From Actinomycetota bacterium (GTDB lineage: Bacteria; Actinomycetota; Humimicrobiia; Hakubellales; JAMDDV01): a DNA stretch of 11,337 nt. Numbering within the stretch: the stretch's first letter is position 1; every line of letters begins with the position of its first letter. Below, piece after piece: positions 1 through 6,880 of this stretch. The DNA is taken from NCBI GenBank assembly GCA_023488455.1, contig JAMDDV010000041.1, positions 1 to 11,337 on the forward strand, given 5' to 3'. The translations under genes and the position numbers were made by a program. The notes under the pieces are model-generated. The model was not told where the DNA came from. It did not search any database and saw nothing but the letters and a program-made list of their open reading frames with translations.

Positions 1-710
1 GCCTCATTTACCAGTTTAATTGCCTGCGCTTCGCCTTCTGCTTCCAGAATCTTTGCCTGCCTGATTCCTTCCGCCTTTTTTATTTCCGCCCTTTTTATAC
101 CGTCAGCATTTGTTTCCGCAGCTGTTGCAAAGTCAATGGCAGCTACCATCTCATTTTGTGCTTTGACAACCTTATTCATTGTCTCCTGGACATCTTTTGG
201 CGGATCAATTTCTTTCAGCTCGGTTCGCAGGATTTCAATACCCCAGTCTTTAGTCTCAATTTTGAGTGTCTGGTCAAGATCCGTATTAATCCTGCCTCTT
301 TCGCTATTTGCCGATTTGAGCGTAAGAGTACCAATGATATTTCTTAAGGTAGTTCTTGCGAGGTTGACTACCTGCAGGCGGTAATTTGTTACATTATACA
401 TCGAGTTTTTCACATTTACCTCATCAGCCTTAACCTTTAGATAAACCTGCGCATCCACTGTTGCATTCAAATTGTCGTTGGTAATGATTACCTGCGGGTC
501 TGCATTGAATAGTTGCTCCCTGATATCAACACGGTAAAGTTTTTGAAAGAAAACCAAAACCCAGTGAAACCCGGGCTCGGCATAACCGGTATATTTACCA
601 AGCGTTTCTTTTAGGCCACGATGTGTCGGCCTGACAATCCTTATTCCAATTAAGAAGAAGAAAAATACAACTGCAGCAACTATAATTATTACATTAATAA
701 TAATATTCAT
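1..710 (-). CDS. SPFH/Band 7 (stomatin/paraslipin-like) membrane protein, 3' end cut off
   Basis: My reverse-strand translation gives 236 codons from ATG at 710 to the window edge. An N-terminal hydrophobic anchor spans residues about 3-25. An SPFH/PHB domain follows: the GLKETLGKYTGYAEPGFHW block at 32-50 matches the family pattern 'erGvvErlGKy...PGlh', and VDIREQLFNADPQVIITNDN (61-80) matches 'vdlReq...pQ.viTkDN'. An Ala/Glu/Lys-rich coiled-coil stretch (about 185-236) includes repeated KAEG/EAEGEAQA units typical of stomatin/QmcA proteins. Family members oligomerise on the inner membrane and organise microdomains or modulate proteases. Family length is usually around 250-320 residues, so the missing C-terminus is short to moderate. 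The start is supported by an AAGGA-like site about 9 nt upstream. One divergence is visible: the usual 'AErekrA' coiled-coil entry reads AQNEMVAA. The family is secure; the exact partner is unknown. Confidence 0.9.
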   Translation of the reverse strand, partial: MNIIINVIIIVAAVVFFFFLIGIRIVRPTHRGLKETLGKYTGYAEPGFHWVLVFFQKLYRVDIREQLFNADPQVIITNDNLNATVDAQVYLKVKADEVNVKNSMYNVTNYRLQVVNLARTTLRNIIGTLTLKSANSERGRINTDLDQTLKIETKDWGIEILRTELKEIDPPKDVQETMNKVVKAQNEMVAAIDFATAAETNADGIKRAEIKKAEGIRQAKILEAEGEAQAIKLVNE

Positions 711-742
711 AAGACACCATCCTTTTTAACTATTTTAAATTG

Positions 743-771
743 AGATTATTACTGTGGTTGACGATTGTCAA
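743..771 (-). promoter_or_regulatory. Possible proximal promoter of the SPFH gene
   Basis: On the minus strand a perfect TTGACA (766-771) is followed after 17 nt by TAATCT (743-748). This would start transcription about 25 nt upstream of the SPFH start codon. The -10 is weak (3 of 6). TTGAC/GTCAA also form a small inverted repeat (758-771) around the -35. Confidence 0.35.
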
Positions 772-803
772 GAAAAATCGATTCTTATCTTTTCATATCA
801 AAT

Positions 804-812
804 ATTATACCA
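804..812 (-). promoter_or_regulatory. Extended -10 promoter upstream of the SPFH gene
   Basis: The minus strand reads TGGTATAAT: a perfect TATAAT preceded by the extended -10 TGn. There is no good -35 at 17 nt, as is usual for extended -10 promoters. Predicted start near 797 gives a leader of about 87 nt before the ATG at 710. The 831-866 palindrome lies just upstream, where a regulator would bind. Confidence 0.5.
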
Positions 813-830
813 GTGACAATTATAAATATT

Positions 831-866
831 ATTAGCAATTTTTACCGTAATTTCAGAATTGCTAAT
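831..866. repeat. Nested palindrome: 10-bp perfect inverted repeat around a TTACCGTAA core
   Basis: ATTAGCAATT (831-840) and AATTGCTAAT (857-866) are exact reverse complements separated by 16 bp. The spacer contains a second palindrome, TTAC-C-GTAA (842-850). It sits about 20 bp upstream of the extended -10 of the SPFH gene, so a protein-binding site is plausible. There is no T-run after the stem on either strand, which argues against an intrinsic terminator. Confidence 0.5.
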
Positions 867-973
867 CAGCAACCCATGTTCGGCTTTTCTTGAATTAGTA
901 TAATTAAACCATTTTATGAGTGATTCATAATGTTTGCTATAAATTGTTGAAGCCAATCTTATTTCCAGGAATT

Positions 974-2194
974 CTATATAAGTTGGGTTAAGAATGTTTG
1001 AGCAGGAACAATGATAGGATTTGAATACTTAAAGCAATCTTTGGAGATATAATCCATATCAAATACCACCTGGAACGCATGTTTTGCCTTAATTTTGTCC
1101 TGAAAATAAGCCAGATTTTTACTTATATCATTTTTTGACGATAATTTGACTTCAACTAAAAACCATGGTTTTTTATCATGTGAGACTAAAAAATCTATCT
1201 CTCGTTTTTCTTTATCTCTGACAAACCATAAGTCATAATGCCCAAAACCACGATCTGTCCAAAAATTTACAGCCTTAAGCAGATGAGACGCAACCAAGTT
1301 TTCCATACGACTTCCTTCTTCTTCGATGTTTATCCAATCCCATAAATAAATTTTTGGTTCTTTTATAAGAGAACGGGGAATATTTTTGGACCATGGCTTA
1401 ACAGTAAAACAATAGAAAAAAGACTGCAATGTTTTAATCCATCGGCGTATCGTATCGGGTGATACATTAATCTTTTTAGCGATGTTTGAGTAACTGGTTA
1501 GCTGGCCAGCCTGGTGTTTTAAAATTTCCGCTAAAATCTCGATTTGCCCAAGTTCCTGAATACGGCTTAGATCCCGGATATCTTCCCGTATTAACTGTTC
1601 CTGGCGCAGAGTTTTCCATCGATTTAAAAACCTGGTATCATTTTTTATGAACGGCTCAGGAAAGCCTCCGTTTTTAAGCAATTTTTCAAAATCGCTGCTG
1701 TCACTTTTAAAAGGCTCACTAATTTCATTTTCCGATAGATCGGTCCTATGCAGTTCTGCTAAAGATAGTTGATGCAGCCGGTAAGAAAAATATCGGCCCA
1801 TCAGGCTATCCCCGCCTTTTTTATAAATATCCAACCGGGAACTGCCCGTTACAATGATTTTTACCTTTTCTTTGTATGTGTCAAAAAAACCCTTCAAAAA
1901 AGTTTTCCACTTGCCATATTTATGGATTTCATCAAAAACAATAATGGGTTTGTCTGAAGATAATTTATATAATCCAGAAAACTCGGCAACACTTTCAACA
2001 CCTTCAAGAATAATTCTCCTATGGTCTAAATTATCCCAGTTCAGGTACGAAAATTGACTCGTAAATTCTTTAGCCATAAGGCTTATTGTTGTTTTCCCTG
2101 ATTGCCTGGGCCCACTAAGAAAAATCATTTGCTGATGATTCTTGAAATGTTCCGCTATAACAGATGTATATATTCTTTTTATTTTTTCTTCCAT
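974..2194 (-). CDS. AAA_14 / DUF4143 ATPase with internal HTH and PD-(D/E)xK-like C-terminus
   Basis: The 406-residue protein has the classic architecture of this family. The N-terminal AAA_14 ATPase shows Walker A GPRQSGKT (28-35), Walker B IIVFDEIHK (84-92) and sensor-1-like IIVTGSSR (113-120). The family's MGRYFSYRLHQLSLAEL block (132-148) follows. A helix-turn-helix segment (about 231-256, YSNIAKKINVSPDTIRRW) comes next, then the DUF4143 region with a nuclease-like core: E299, D334 in REIDFLV, and E348/K350 in VEVK. These proteins are widespread, patchily distributed and often solitary in bacteria and archaea, and their physiological role is not settled. The gene is monocistronic, with no partner on the same strand within about 260 bp either side. 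No Shine-Dalgarno is visible before the ATG at 2194; the leader is A/T-only near the start. All catalytic motifs look intact. Confidence 0.93.
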   Translation of the reverse strand: MEEKIKRIYTSVIAEHFKNHQQMIFLSGPRQSGKTTISLMAKEFTSQFSYLNWDNLDHRRIILEGVESVAEFSGLYKLSSDKPIIVFDEIHKYGKWKTFLKGFFDTYKEKVKIIVTGSSRLDIYKKGGDSLMGRYFSYRLHQLSLAELHRTDLSENEISEPFKSDSSDFEKLLKNGGFPEPFIKNDTRFLNRWKTLRQEQLIREDIRDLSRIQELGQIEILAEILKHQAGQLTSYSNIAKKINVSPDTIRRWIKTLQSFFYCFTVKPWSKNIPRSLIKEPKIYLWDWINIEEEGSRMENLVASHLLKAVNFWTDRGFGHYDLWFVRDKEKREIDFLVSHDKKPWFLVEVKLSSKNDISKNLAYFQDKIKAKHAFQVVFDMDYISKDCFKYSNPIIVPAQTFLTQLI

Positions 2195-2237
2195 TATGGT
2201 TCAATATTTAAAATATCTTAAAATTCTCTTTATGACT

Positions 2238-2283
2238 AATTTAACATATATCTAAAAATAGTCAAGACTATTTTTAGATATAT
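2238..2283 (-). promoter_or_regulatory. Promoter of the ATPase gene overlapped by a perfect 18-bp inverted repeat (likely operator)
   Basis: The arms ATATATCTAAAAATAGTC (2246-2263) and GACTATTTTTAGATATAT (2266-2283) are exact reverse complements with a 2-bp gap. On the minus strand the centre of this repeat forms a -35, TTGACT (2260-2265). After 16 nt comes TAAATT (2238-2243), preceded by TGT, giving an extended -10. The predicted start near 2231 leaves a leader of about 36 nt. A dimer bound here would cover the -35 and most of the spacer, so repression is the natural reading. The encoded protein has its own HTH, which makes autoregulation a reasonable inference. Confidence 0.65.
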
Positions 2284-2501
2284 CGAATTATGGTCAGCCA
2301 TTGTTTTGTCTGATTGAATTTCCATCCAAAAATTTTTTATATTCCATAAACTATGGCGGAATGATATGTACCTCCGGGAAAGGCCGGGAAACCATTATTG
2401 AAAAAAGAATGAATAAGTTATAATACCCTTTATTATAGTACCTTTTATTAATGAACTTTAGCAAAAAGAAAAACGAAGCAAAAAGAAAGCTGGTTTATTC
2501 T
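2284..2501 (+). promoter_or_regulatory. Leader region of the oxidoreductase genes with a candidate promoter at 2398-2424
   Basis: With 2195-2283, this forms a gene-free stretch of about 307 bp. A perfect -10 TATAAT lies at 2419-2424. The nearest -35, TTGAAA (2398-2403), is 15 nt away, shorter than ideal. The start would be near 2431. Upstream is a small GC-rich island (2374-2391) with two copies of CCGGGAAA, able to form a CCGG/CCGG hairpin. The segment 2427-2450 holds a near-duplicate (CCTTTATTA / CCTTTTATTA). The purine-rich 2451-2501 segment is open in frame with the gene but is treated here as leader. Confidence 0.4.
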
Positions 2502-3752
2502 ATGTCTACTGAAGAGATCTATATAACAATAATTGGTGGTGGAGTAATTGGATGTGCCATCGCATATGAGATTTCAAAAGACTACAAACAAAACATAGTT
2601 ATTATAGAAAAAAACAGCCAGATTAAAGGGGAAAATCAATCCTCAAGAAACTCCGGTGTTATTCATGCAGGTATTTATTACCCAAAGGATATGGAACCTC
2701 TAAAAGCAAGAATGTGTGTTGAAGGAAACGATCTGATATATGAGTTTTGCAATAAATATAATATTCCTCATAAAAGAACAGGAAAGCTTGTGGTTGCTGC
2801 AAATCAGCTTGAGGAGGAATATCTTGAAGATACCTACAGGATAGCTACAGAAAATAAGGTCCCGGGAGTCAAAATTATAGACAGCAAAGAAGTTAAAAAA
2901 CTTGAACCTAATGTAAAAGCATTATCTGCTCTTTACGTACCGACTTCAGGAATTATAGATTCCACAAGTTTAACAGATAGGCTTTACAGAATAGCAGAAT
3001 CTTCGGGAGCAATGTTTTTAGTGGGAAATAAAGTAGTCCAAATCGAATCATTTGGAGACGGCTTTCAGGTTACAATTAAGTCAAATAATGGAACTGAGGT
3101 ATTCAGGACAAAGATTCTTATTAACTCGGCAGGCTTATACTCTGATGAGGTTGCAAAAATGCTTAATACCGGCAGCCATTATGAGATGAATCCAATAAAA
3201 GGTGAATCTGCTAAATTTTATCATACCAAAAGAGAGGAAATATCAATTAATGGTCATAATATCTATCCTGTGCCTTTTGGCTATCTGCCGGATGGCCAGC
3301 GGTTTAATGTCCACTTTAAAGAATTTCAAAAATTGTACCGTGAAGGTAAAATAAATAAATCTGTTGGTGCTCATCTTACACCAACCCTGGGTAATGTACC
3401 GCCACCCAGGTCAAATACCGATATCCTTTCTTCTACAGAAAGCAATTATTTTATTGGAGATACAGTGACTGTTGGACCTGCTTATTCAAAACCTGATGGA
3501 AAAGAAGATTACAGGCCGACTAGAGATGAAAAATATTTTTTAAATATAATTAGTCCTCTTTTTCCATATCTGAAATTAGAAGATATTAGTTTACATCAAA
3601 CAGGAATAAGAGCTAAATTAAAAGACCATAGTGATTTTGTTATTGAGAGAGACCCAAAATATCAAAATTGTATCAATCTTATCGGTATGGATTCACCAGG
3701 GCTTACTTCCTCTTTAGCCATTGCAAAATATGTAAAGCAATTATTGGAATAA
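2502..3752 (+). CDS. lhgO: L-2-hydroxyglutarate oxidase-like FAD-dependent oxidoreductase
   Basis: This is a DAO-superfamily flavoenzyme of the L2HGDH/LhgO (COG0579) type. Numbered from M at 2502 it has 416 residues, close to the family's usual 395-425. The N-terminal Rossmann motif is IGGGVIG (11-17), with the ribose-binding acid E36 in VIIEKN. The family signature SSRNSGVIHAGIYY (48-60) includes the His that lies near flavin. The block KVPGVKIID...KKLEP and the C-terminal GIRAKL...IGMDSPGLTSSLAIA also match. Such enzymes oxidise L-2-hydroxyglutarate or a related 2-hydroxy acid to the 2-oxo acid and pass electrons to quinone or another carrier. I chose 2502 because the first beta strand starts seven residues later. 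An in-frame ATG at 2451 would add 17 Lys-rich residues. Neither start has a clear Shine-Dalgarno. Substrate is inferred from family only: related anaerobe proteins are often called glycerol-3-phosphate dehydrogenase-like. Confidence 0.85.
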   Translation: MSTEEIYITIIGGGVIGCAIAYEISKDYKQNIVIIEKNSQIKGENQSSRNSGVIHAGIYYPKDMEPLKARMCVEGNDLIYEFCNKYNIPHKRTGKLVVAANQLEEEYLEDTYRIATENKVPGVKIIDSKEVKKLEPNVKALSALYVPTSGIIDSTSLTDRLYRIAESSGAMFLVGNKVVQIESFGDGFQVTIKSNNGTEVFRTKILINSAGLYSDEVAKMLNTGSHYEMNPIKGESAKFYHTKREEISINGHNIYPVPFGYLPDGQRFNVHFKEFQKLYREGKINKSVGAHLTPTLGNVPPPRSNTDILSSTESNYFIGDTVTVGPAYSKPDGKEDYRPTRDEKYFLNIISPLFPYLKLEDISLHQTGIRAKLKDHSDFVIERDPKYQNCINLIGMDSPGLTSSLAIAKYVKQLLE

Positions 3753-3803
3753 TGAATAATACAAATTAAACAGATATATTTCACCTGATATTTTATTATT
3801 AAG

Positions 3804-5372
3804 ATGAAACAGATCAAGGGGAAAAAGGGCATATGCAGAAACGAGGATTCCATATGGCTTGCAACTACACCCGGTACTGACTACCCTTCACTGCCGCTGA
3901 ACAAAAAAATAAATGTCGATACTGCAGTAATCGGCGGTGGGATTGCAGGTATTTCGACTGCTTTGTTTTTAAAGCATGCAGGTGTAGATGTCGCGCTTAT
4001 TGAGGCTGACAGAGTTGCAAAAGGGGTATCAGGTTATTCTTCAGGAAAAATCACATCCCAGCATATACTGATTTACAGGTATCTGATAGATAAATTCGGT
4101 TTTGAGATGGCAAAACAATATGCCGATGCCAACCAGGCGGCAATAGAAAAAATTGCCGGCCTGATAAAAGCAGAAGGCATAGACTGCGATTTTTCCCGCC
4201 AAACCGCATATACATATGCAGAAACAGATGAAACTATGGAAAAGGTACTGGTTGAGGCTGAGGCAGCAAAAAGTCTTGGCCTGCCTGCTTATATTGAAGA
4301 AAAAGTGCCTGTTCCGATTCCCGTAAAAGGTGCTGTATGCTTTTCAGGACAGGCGCGGTTTCATCCGAGGAAATATCTTTTAAGACTTGCAGAAATGATT
4401 CCGTACAATGGAAGTGTGATCTTTGAGAAGACAAGGGCAATCGGTATTAAAGAATACGGCAGGAAAGGCTTTCTAATAAATACCACCGCTGCTGATATTG
4501 AAGCAAAAAATGTCGTTATCGCTACAAATTTTCCATTTTATGATAAGCCCGGACAATATTATGCAAGGATGGAGGCAGGCCGGATTTATTCTTTTGCAAT
4601 GAAGCTGAACACCGGTTTTCCTGACGGGATATTTATTAGCGCTGAAAAAGACATATATTCATTCCGCTCCCATCCCTACAGGGATGGCGAACTTATAATT
4701 GCAGGCGGCCAGGAACATGTCACGGGAAAAGTCGAAGACACAATGGTAAGGTTTGTAAGTTTATTTCAATATGTCAAGCAGTATTATGACATAGACCATA
4801 TTGAGTTCTGCTGGTCTTCCCAGGATAATAATACCTTTGACATGGTCCCTTACATCGGAAGGTATCTGCCTGACGGAAAAAACATATATATAGCAACTGG
4901 TTTTAACGGCTGGGGCATGACACACGGGACAATTTCGGCAATGATAATAACAGATATGATCCTCGGCGTTAAAAACCCCTGGTCCGGAATATATGATCCT
5001 GCAAGGTTTAAACTAAGGGCAGACAATCTAACTGAAACTGCTGGAATAGCGTTTAAAAAAGAAACTGACCCTTATGATAAAATTAAAAAAATCGAGAATC
5101 CTGATAAGTACCTGAAAGATCTTAGTCCTGGTGATGGTAAAATCGCTGAAATCTCAGGTACTAAAGTCGCGCTTTACAAACATATTGACGGAGATGGATA
5201 TCTTCTAAATCCATTGTGCCCGCACATGGGATGTCTTTTAAGATTTAATGATGCCGAAAAGTCATGGGACTGCCCATGCCATGGCTCGCGTTTCAGCTTT
5301 GACGGCAAAGTATTAAACAGTCCGGCTGTTAAGGACCTTGAAATCCTTTTGGTATATAAGAATAATAGATAA
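3804..5372 (+). CDS. FAD-dependent oxidoreductase (DAO fold) with C-terminal Rieske [2Fe-2S] domain
   Basis: The 522-residue protein joins two modules. Residues about 36-405 are a DAO-type flavoprotein: Rossmann VIGGGIAGIST (42-52), E67 at the end of the second strand, and the FAD-closing IYIATGFNGWGMTHG (361-375). Residues about 435-520 are a Rieske domain with ligands C472/H474 (CPH) and C490/H493 (CPCH). C477 and C492 sit where the structural disulfide of bc1-type Rieske proteins lies (CxHxGC...CPCH). The layout and length match the YhfW-like family of Bacillus, annotated as Rieske/glycine-oxidase-like proteins whose substrate is not established. The opening SIWLATTPGTDYPSL is typical of the family and supports the start at 3804, although the Shine-Dalgarno is weak. 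It lies 51 bp after the LhgO-like gene on the same strand and is probably co-transcribed. It could relay electrons internally from flavin to the iron-sulfur centre; the acceptor is unknown. Confidence 0.9.
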   Translation: MKQIKGKKGICRNEDSIWLATTPGTDYPSLPLNKKINVDTAVIGGGIAGISTALFLKHAGVDVALIEADRVAKGVSGYSSGKITSQHILIYRYLIDKFGFEMAKQYADANQAAIEKIAGLIKAEGIDCDFSRQTAYTYAETDETMEKVLVEAEAAKSLGLPAYIEEKVPVPIPVKGAVCFSGQARFHPRKYLLRLAEMIPYNGSVIFEKTRAIGIKEYGRKGFLINTTAADIEAKNVVIATNFPFYDKPGQYYARMEAGRIYSFAMKLNTGFPDGIFISAEKDIYSFRSHPYRDGELIIAGGQEHVTGKVEDTMVRFVSLFQYVKQYYDIDHIEFCWSSQDNNTFDMVPYIGRYLPDGKNIYIATGFNGWGMTHGTISAMIITDMILGVKNPWSGIYDPARFKLRADNLTETAGIAFKKETDPYDKIKKIENPDKYLKDLSPGDGKIAEISGTKVALYKHIDGDGYLLNPLCPHMGCLLRFNDAEKSWDCPCHGSRFSFDGKVLNSPAVKDLEILLVYKNNR

Positions 5373-5413
5373 AATCTTAGCTTAGAGTAGCCAATAGTAT
5401 CTTAATATTATTT

Positions 5414-5773
5414 TCAGTCAGCCAGATTAATATGCCATAATTGCTGTGCTTTTTTCCAATGAAAAGCAAATAAAGGAATTGCAATAATAATCATTATAGC
5501 GCTTCTTATCATGCTTTTTAGAGCAAAGTTTCTTTCGTTAGCGAGAGAGTTTGCTATTTCCCTTTCCATTAGCTTATTCAATTCCTCATCAGACATCGTA
5601 GGATATTGGGTTTTGTAGGAAGGTATCAGGTTGCTTATAGTCATATAAGTGTTTGGCTTTAAGTAGTTTATAATTCCGTCGGCTAAACCAACAAGACCAA
5701 TGATAAATATAATGATGGCTATGAGACAAACTACGTAGAAGTAAATTTCTCTTATGCTTACATTTCTTGCCAT
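5414..5773 (-). CDS. Small membrane protein of unknown function, two predicted TM helices
   Basis: I do not recognise a characterised family with certainty; the opening resembles DUF5671-type membrane proteins. The 119-residue product has a hydrophobic helix at about 11-34, a polar middle segment (35-85) containing an acidic stretch around SDEELNKLMEREIA, and a second hydrophobic helix at about 88-105 followed by basic HWKKAQQ. A helical hairpin is likely, with both termini on the same side; the flanking charges suggest the cytoplasm. The start is very well supported by AAGGAG 7 nt upstream (5781-5786). It follows the prenyltransferase stop by 45 bp on the same strand and is the last gene of that operon, ending 41 bp from the convergent Rieske gene. 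No clear intrinsic terminator lies in the convergent gap. Function in lipid-carrier handling is only suggested by position. Confidence 0.85.
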   Translation of the reverse strand: MARNVSIREIYFYVVCLIAIIIFIIGLVGLADGIINYLKPNTYMTISNLIPSYKTQYPTMSDEELNKLMEREIANSLANERNFALKSMIRSAIMIIIAIPLFAFHWKKAQQLWHINLAD

Positions 5774-5818
5774 TTTATTACTCCTTTTCTGTCAAAATAA
5801 ATTTTAAAATTGTCAGGA

Positions 5819-6631
5819 CTATCTCCCATACCTTCGCTGTCTCTGGTCATAAGAGCGCAGTGCACGCAGGAAATCTATCTTCCTGAAAGCAGGCCAGTAT
5901 GTATCACAAAAATAAAATTCTGAATAGGCGCTCTGCCAAAGAAGAAATCCTGATAATCTTACTTCACCACTGGTTCTTATAATCAGGTCAGGTTCCGGAA
6001 GCCCGGAAGTATATAGGTAAGGTTCAATCGCACTTGAATCAAGATGCTCGATAGCTTCATCAAGTGAATATCCCGACTTGTTCTGGTTTAATAAAAAACT
6101 CTTGAAACCATCTGTTATCTCTTCACGCCCTCCGTAAGCCATTGCGATATTAAGGGTATATTTCTCATAATGGGCAGTTGCGGCTTCAACAGCAGATATT
6201 GCCTTCTGCAGGCTCTCCGGCAGCATTTCCAGCTTGCCAATATAGCGGACTTTAATATTTTTTCTCTTGATATCTTTATGCTGGATTAATTCCAGCGTCT
6301 TGATTTCAAAAAGATTGAAAAGGCTTTGCACTTCTTCAGGATTACGCTGGAAATTCTCCAGGGAAAAACTCCATACAGTTATTACCGAAACACCCATATC
6401 ATAGCTCCAGTTTACTACTTCCATCAACTTATTGGCACCCATCGTATGTCCATCCATGATCTTTGATAATCCCAGTTGCTGGGCAAAACGCCTGTTCCCA
6501 TCCATAATGATGCCAATATGTTCGGGAAGTTTCCAGAATAAAGCCTTTGAACTCAGGCGCTTTTCGTATAGTTTATAAAATGGTTGTTTTAAAAGATTTT
6601 TGAAATAATTCCACAGGATCCTGCGGGGCAT
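5819..6631 (-). CDS. uppS: Isoprenyl transferase / cis-prenyltransferase (UppS family, Rv1086-like)
   Basis: The 270-residue enzyme adds isopentenyl diphosphate in cis to an allylic primer to make the polyprenyl diphosphate carrier of cell-wall or glycan synthesis. Visible motifs: IIMDGNRRFA (41-50, catalytic D44 and diphosphate-binding N46/R47/R48), SFSLENFQR (88-96), AMAYGGREEI (163-172), LIIRTSGEVRLSGFLLWQ (216-233) and the metal-binding E238 in SAYSEFYF. The N-terminal LLKQPFYKLYEKRL, 'RLSGFLLWQSAYSE' and 'WPAFRKIDFLRALRSY' closely resemble my memory of Mycobacterium Rv1086, a short-chain Z-farnesyl diphosphate synthase. However, the residue aligned with the chain-length position (Ala69 in E. 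coli UppS, Leu84 in Rv1086) is small here, S88, so the product may be longer. The start at 6631 has a good AGGTG site 8 nt upstream, and lies inside the end of the RHH gene, indicating translational coupling. Confidence 0.93.
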   Translation of the reverse strand: MPRRILWNYFKNLLKQPFYKLYEKRLSSKALFWKLPEHIGIIMDGNRRFAQQLGLSKIMDGHTMGANKLMEVVNWSYDMGVSVITVWSFSLENFQRNPEEVQSLFNLFEIKTLELIQHKDIKRKNIKVRYIGKLEMLPESLQKAISAVEAATAHYEKYTLNIAMAYGGREEITDGFKSFLLNQNKSGYSLDEAIEHLDSSAIEPYLYTSGLPEPDLIIRTSGEVRLSGFLLWQSAYSEFYFCDTYWPAFRKIDFLRALRSYDQRQRRYGR

Positions 6632-6870
6632 AAATATCTCACCTTTCCTGCTCGGAGCTCTTTCCAGGATTTAGTACCGCTTGAATTGACTTCTCCCTGG
6701 CTGCTTTTTATAAGTGGAGATAGCTCTAAATCCTCCTGGCTTTCAATCCATTCAACAACTGCTTCAGAAACTATTTCACTTGCATTCATATTTCTTTTAG
6801 CTGCCTCGACTTTTAGATGTGTATAAGTATTTTCATCCTTAAAGACAACTGTCATCCTCTTACTCATCAT
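6589..6870 (-). CDS. Ribbon-helix-helix (CopG/MetJ-type) DNA-binding protein, likely autoregulator
   Basis: The 93-residue protein has an N-terminal RHH fold: a basic beta strand KRMTVVFKD (4-12), helix A about 13-27, a turn at NMNAS, and helix B about 30-46 (SEIVSEAVVEWIESQE). RHH proteins dimerise and insert the paired strands into the DNA major groove. The C-terminal half (47-93) is polar, ends with two cysteines (C81, C86), and has no recognised domain. An AAGGAG lies just upstream: the first ATG (6870) is 4 nt after GGAG and the second (6867) 7 nt after, so translation may begin at either. The 3' end overlaps the prenyltransferase by 43 bp in another frame. Its own promoter carries an inverted repeat, so autorepression is likely. 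It resembles antitoxins, but no toxin gene is adjacent. Confidence 0.8.
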   Translation of the reverse strand: MMSKRMTVVFKDENTYTHLKVEAAKRNMNASEIVSEAVVEWIESQEDLELSPLIKSSQGEVNSSGTKSWKELRAGKVRYLCPAGSCGIISKIF

Positions 6871-6880
6871 AATTCTCCTT

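Noticed and set aside
136..384. Plus-strand ORF at the left end
   Set aside because: It is antisense to the well-supported SPFH coding frame on the minus strand.
831..866. Intrinsic terminator for the ATPase gene
   Set aside because: The stem is AT-rich with a 16-nt loop and has no U-run after it, so it does not meet terminator criteria.
2354..2391. Riboswitch in the oxidoreductase leader
   Set aside because: I could not match the sequence to any riboswitch consensus I know, and it lies upstream of the best promoter.
3804..5372. Ring-hydroxylating dioxygenase, suggested by the Rieske motif
   Set aside because: The Rieske domain is C-terminal to a DAO flavoprotein and has the bc1-type disulfide cysteines; there is no mononuclear iron catalytic domain.
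5373..5413. Bidirectional terminator between the convergent genes
   Set aside because: Only an imperfect TCTTAGCTTAGA palindrome is present; no stable stem followed by a U-run on either strand.
6589..6870. Antitoxin half of a toxin-antitoxin pair
   Set aside because: The RHH fold fits antitoxins, but the overlapping next gene is a clear cis-prenyltransferase and no toxin-like ORF is adjacent.
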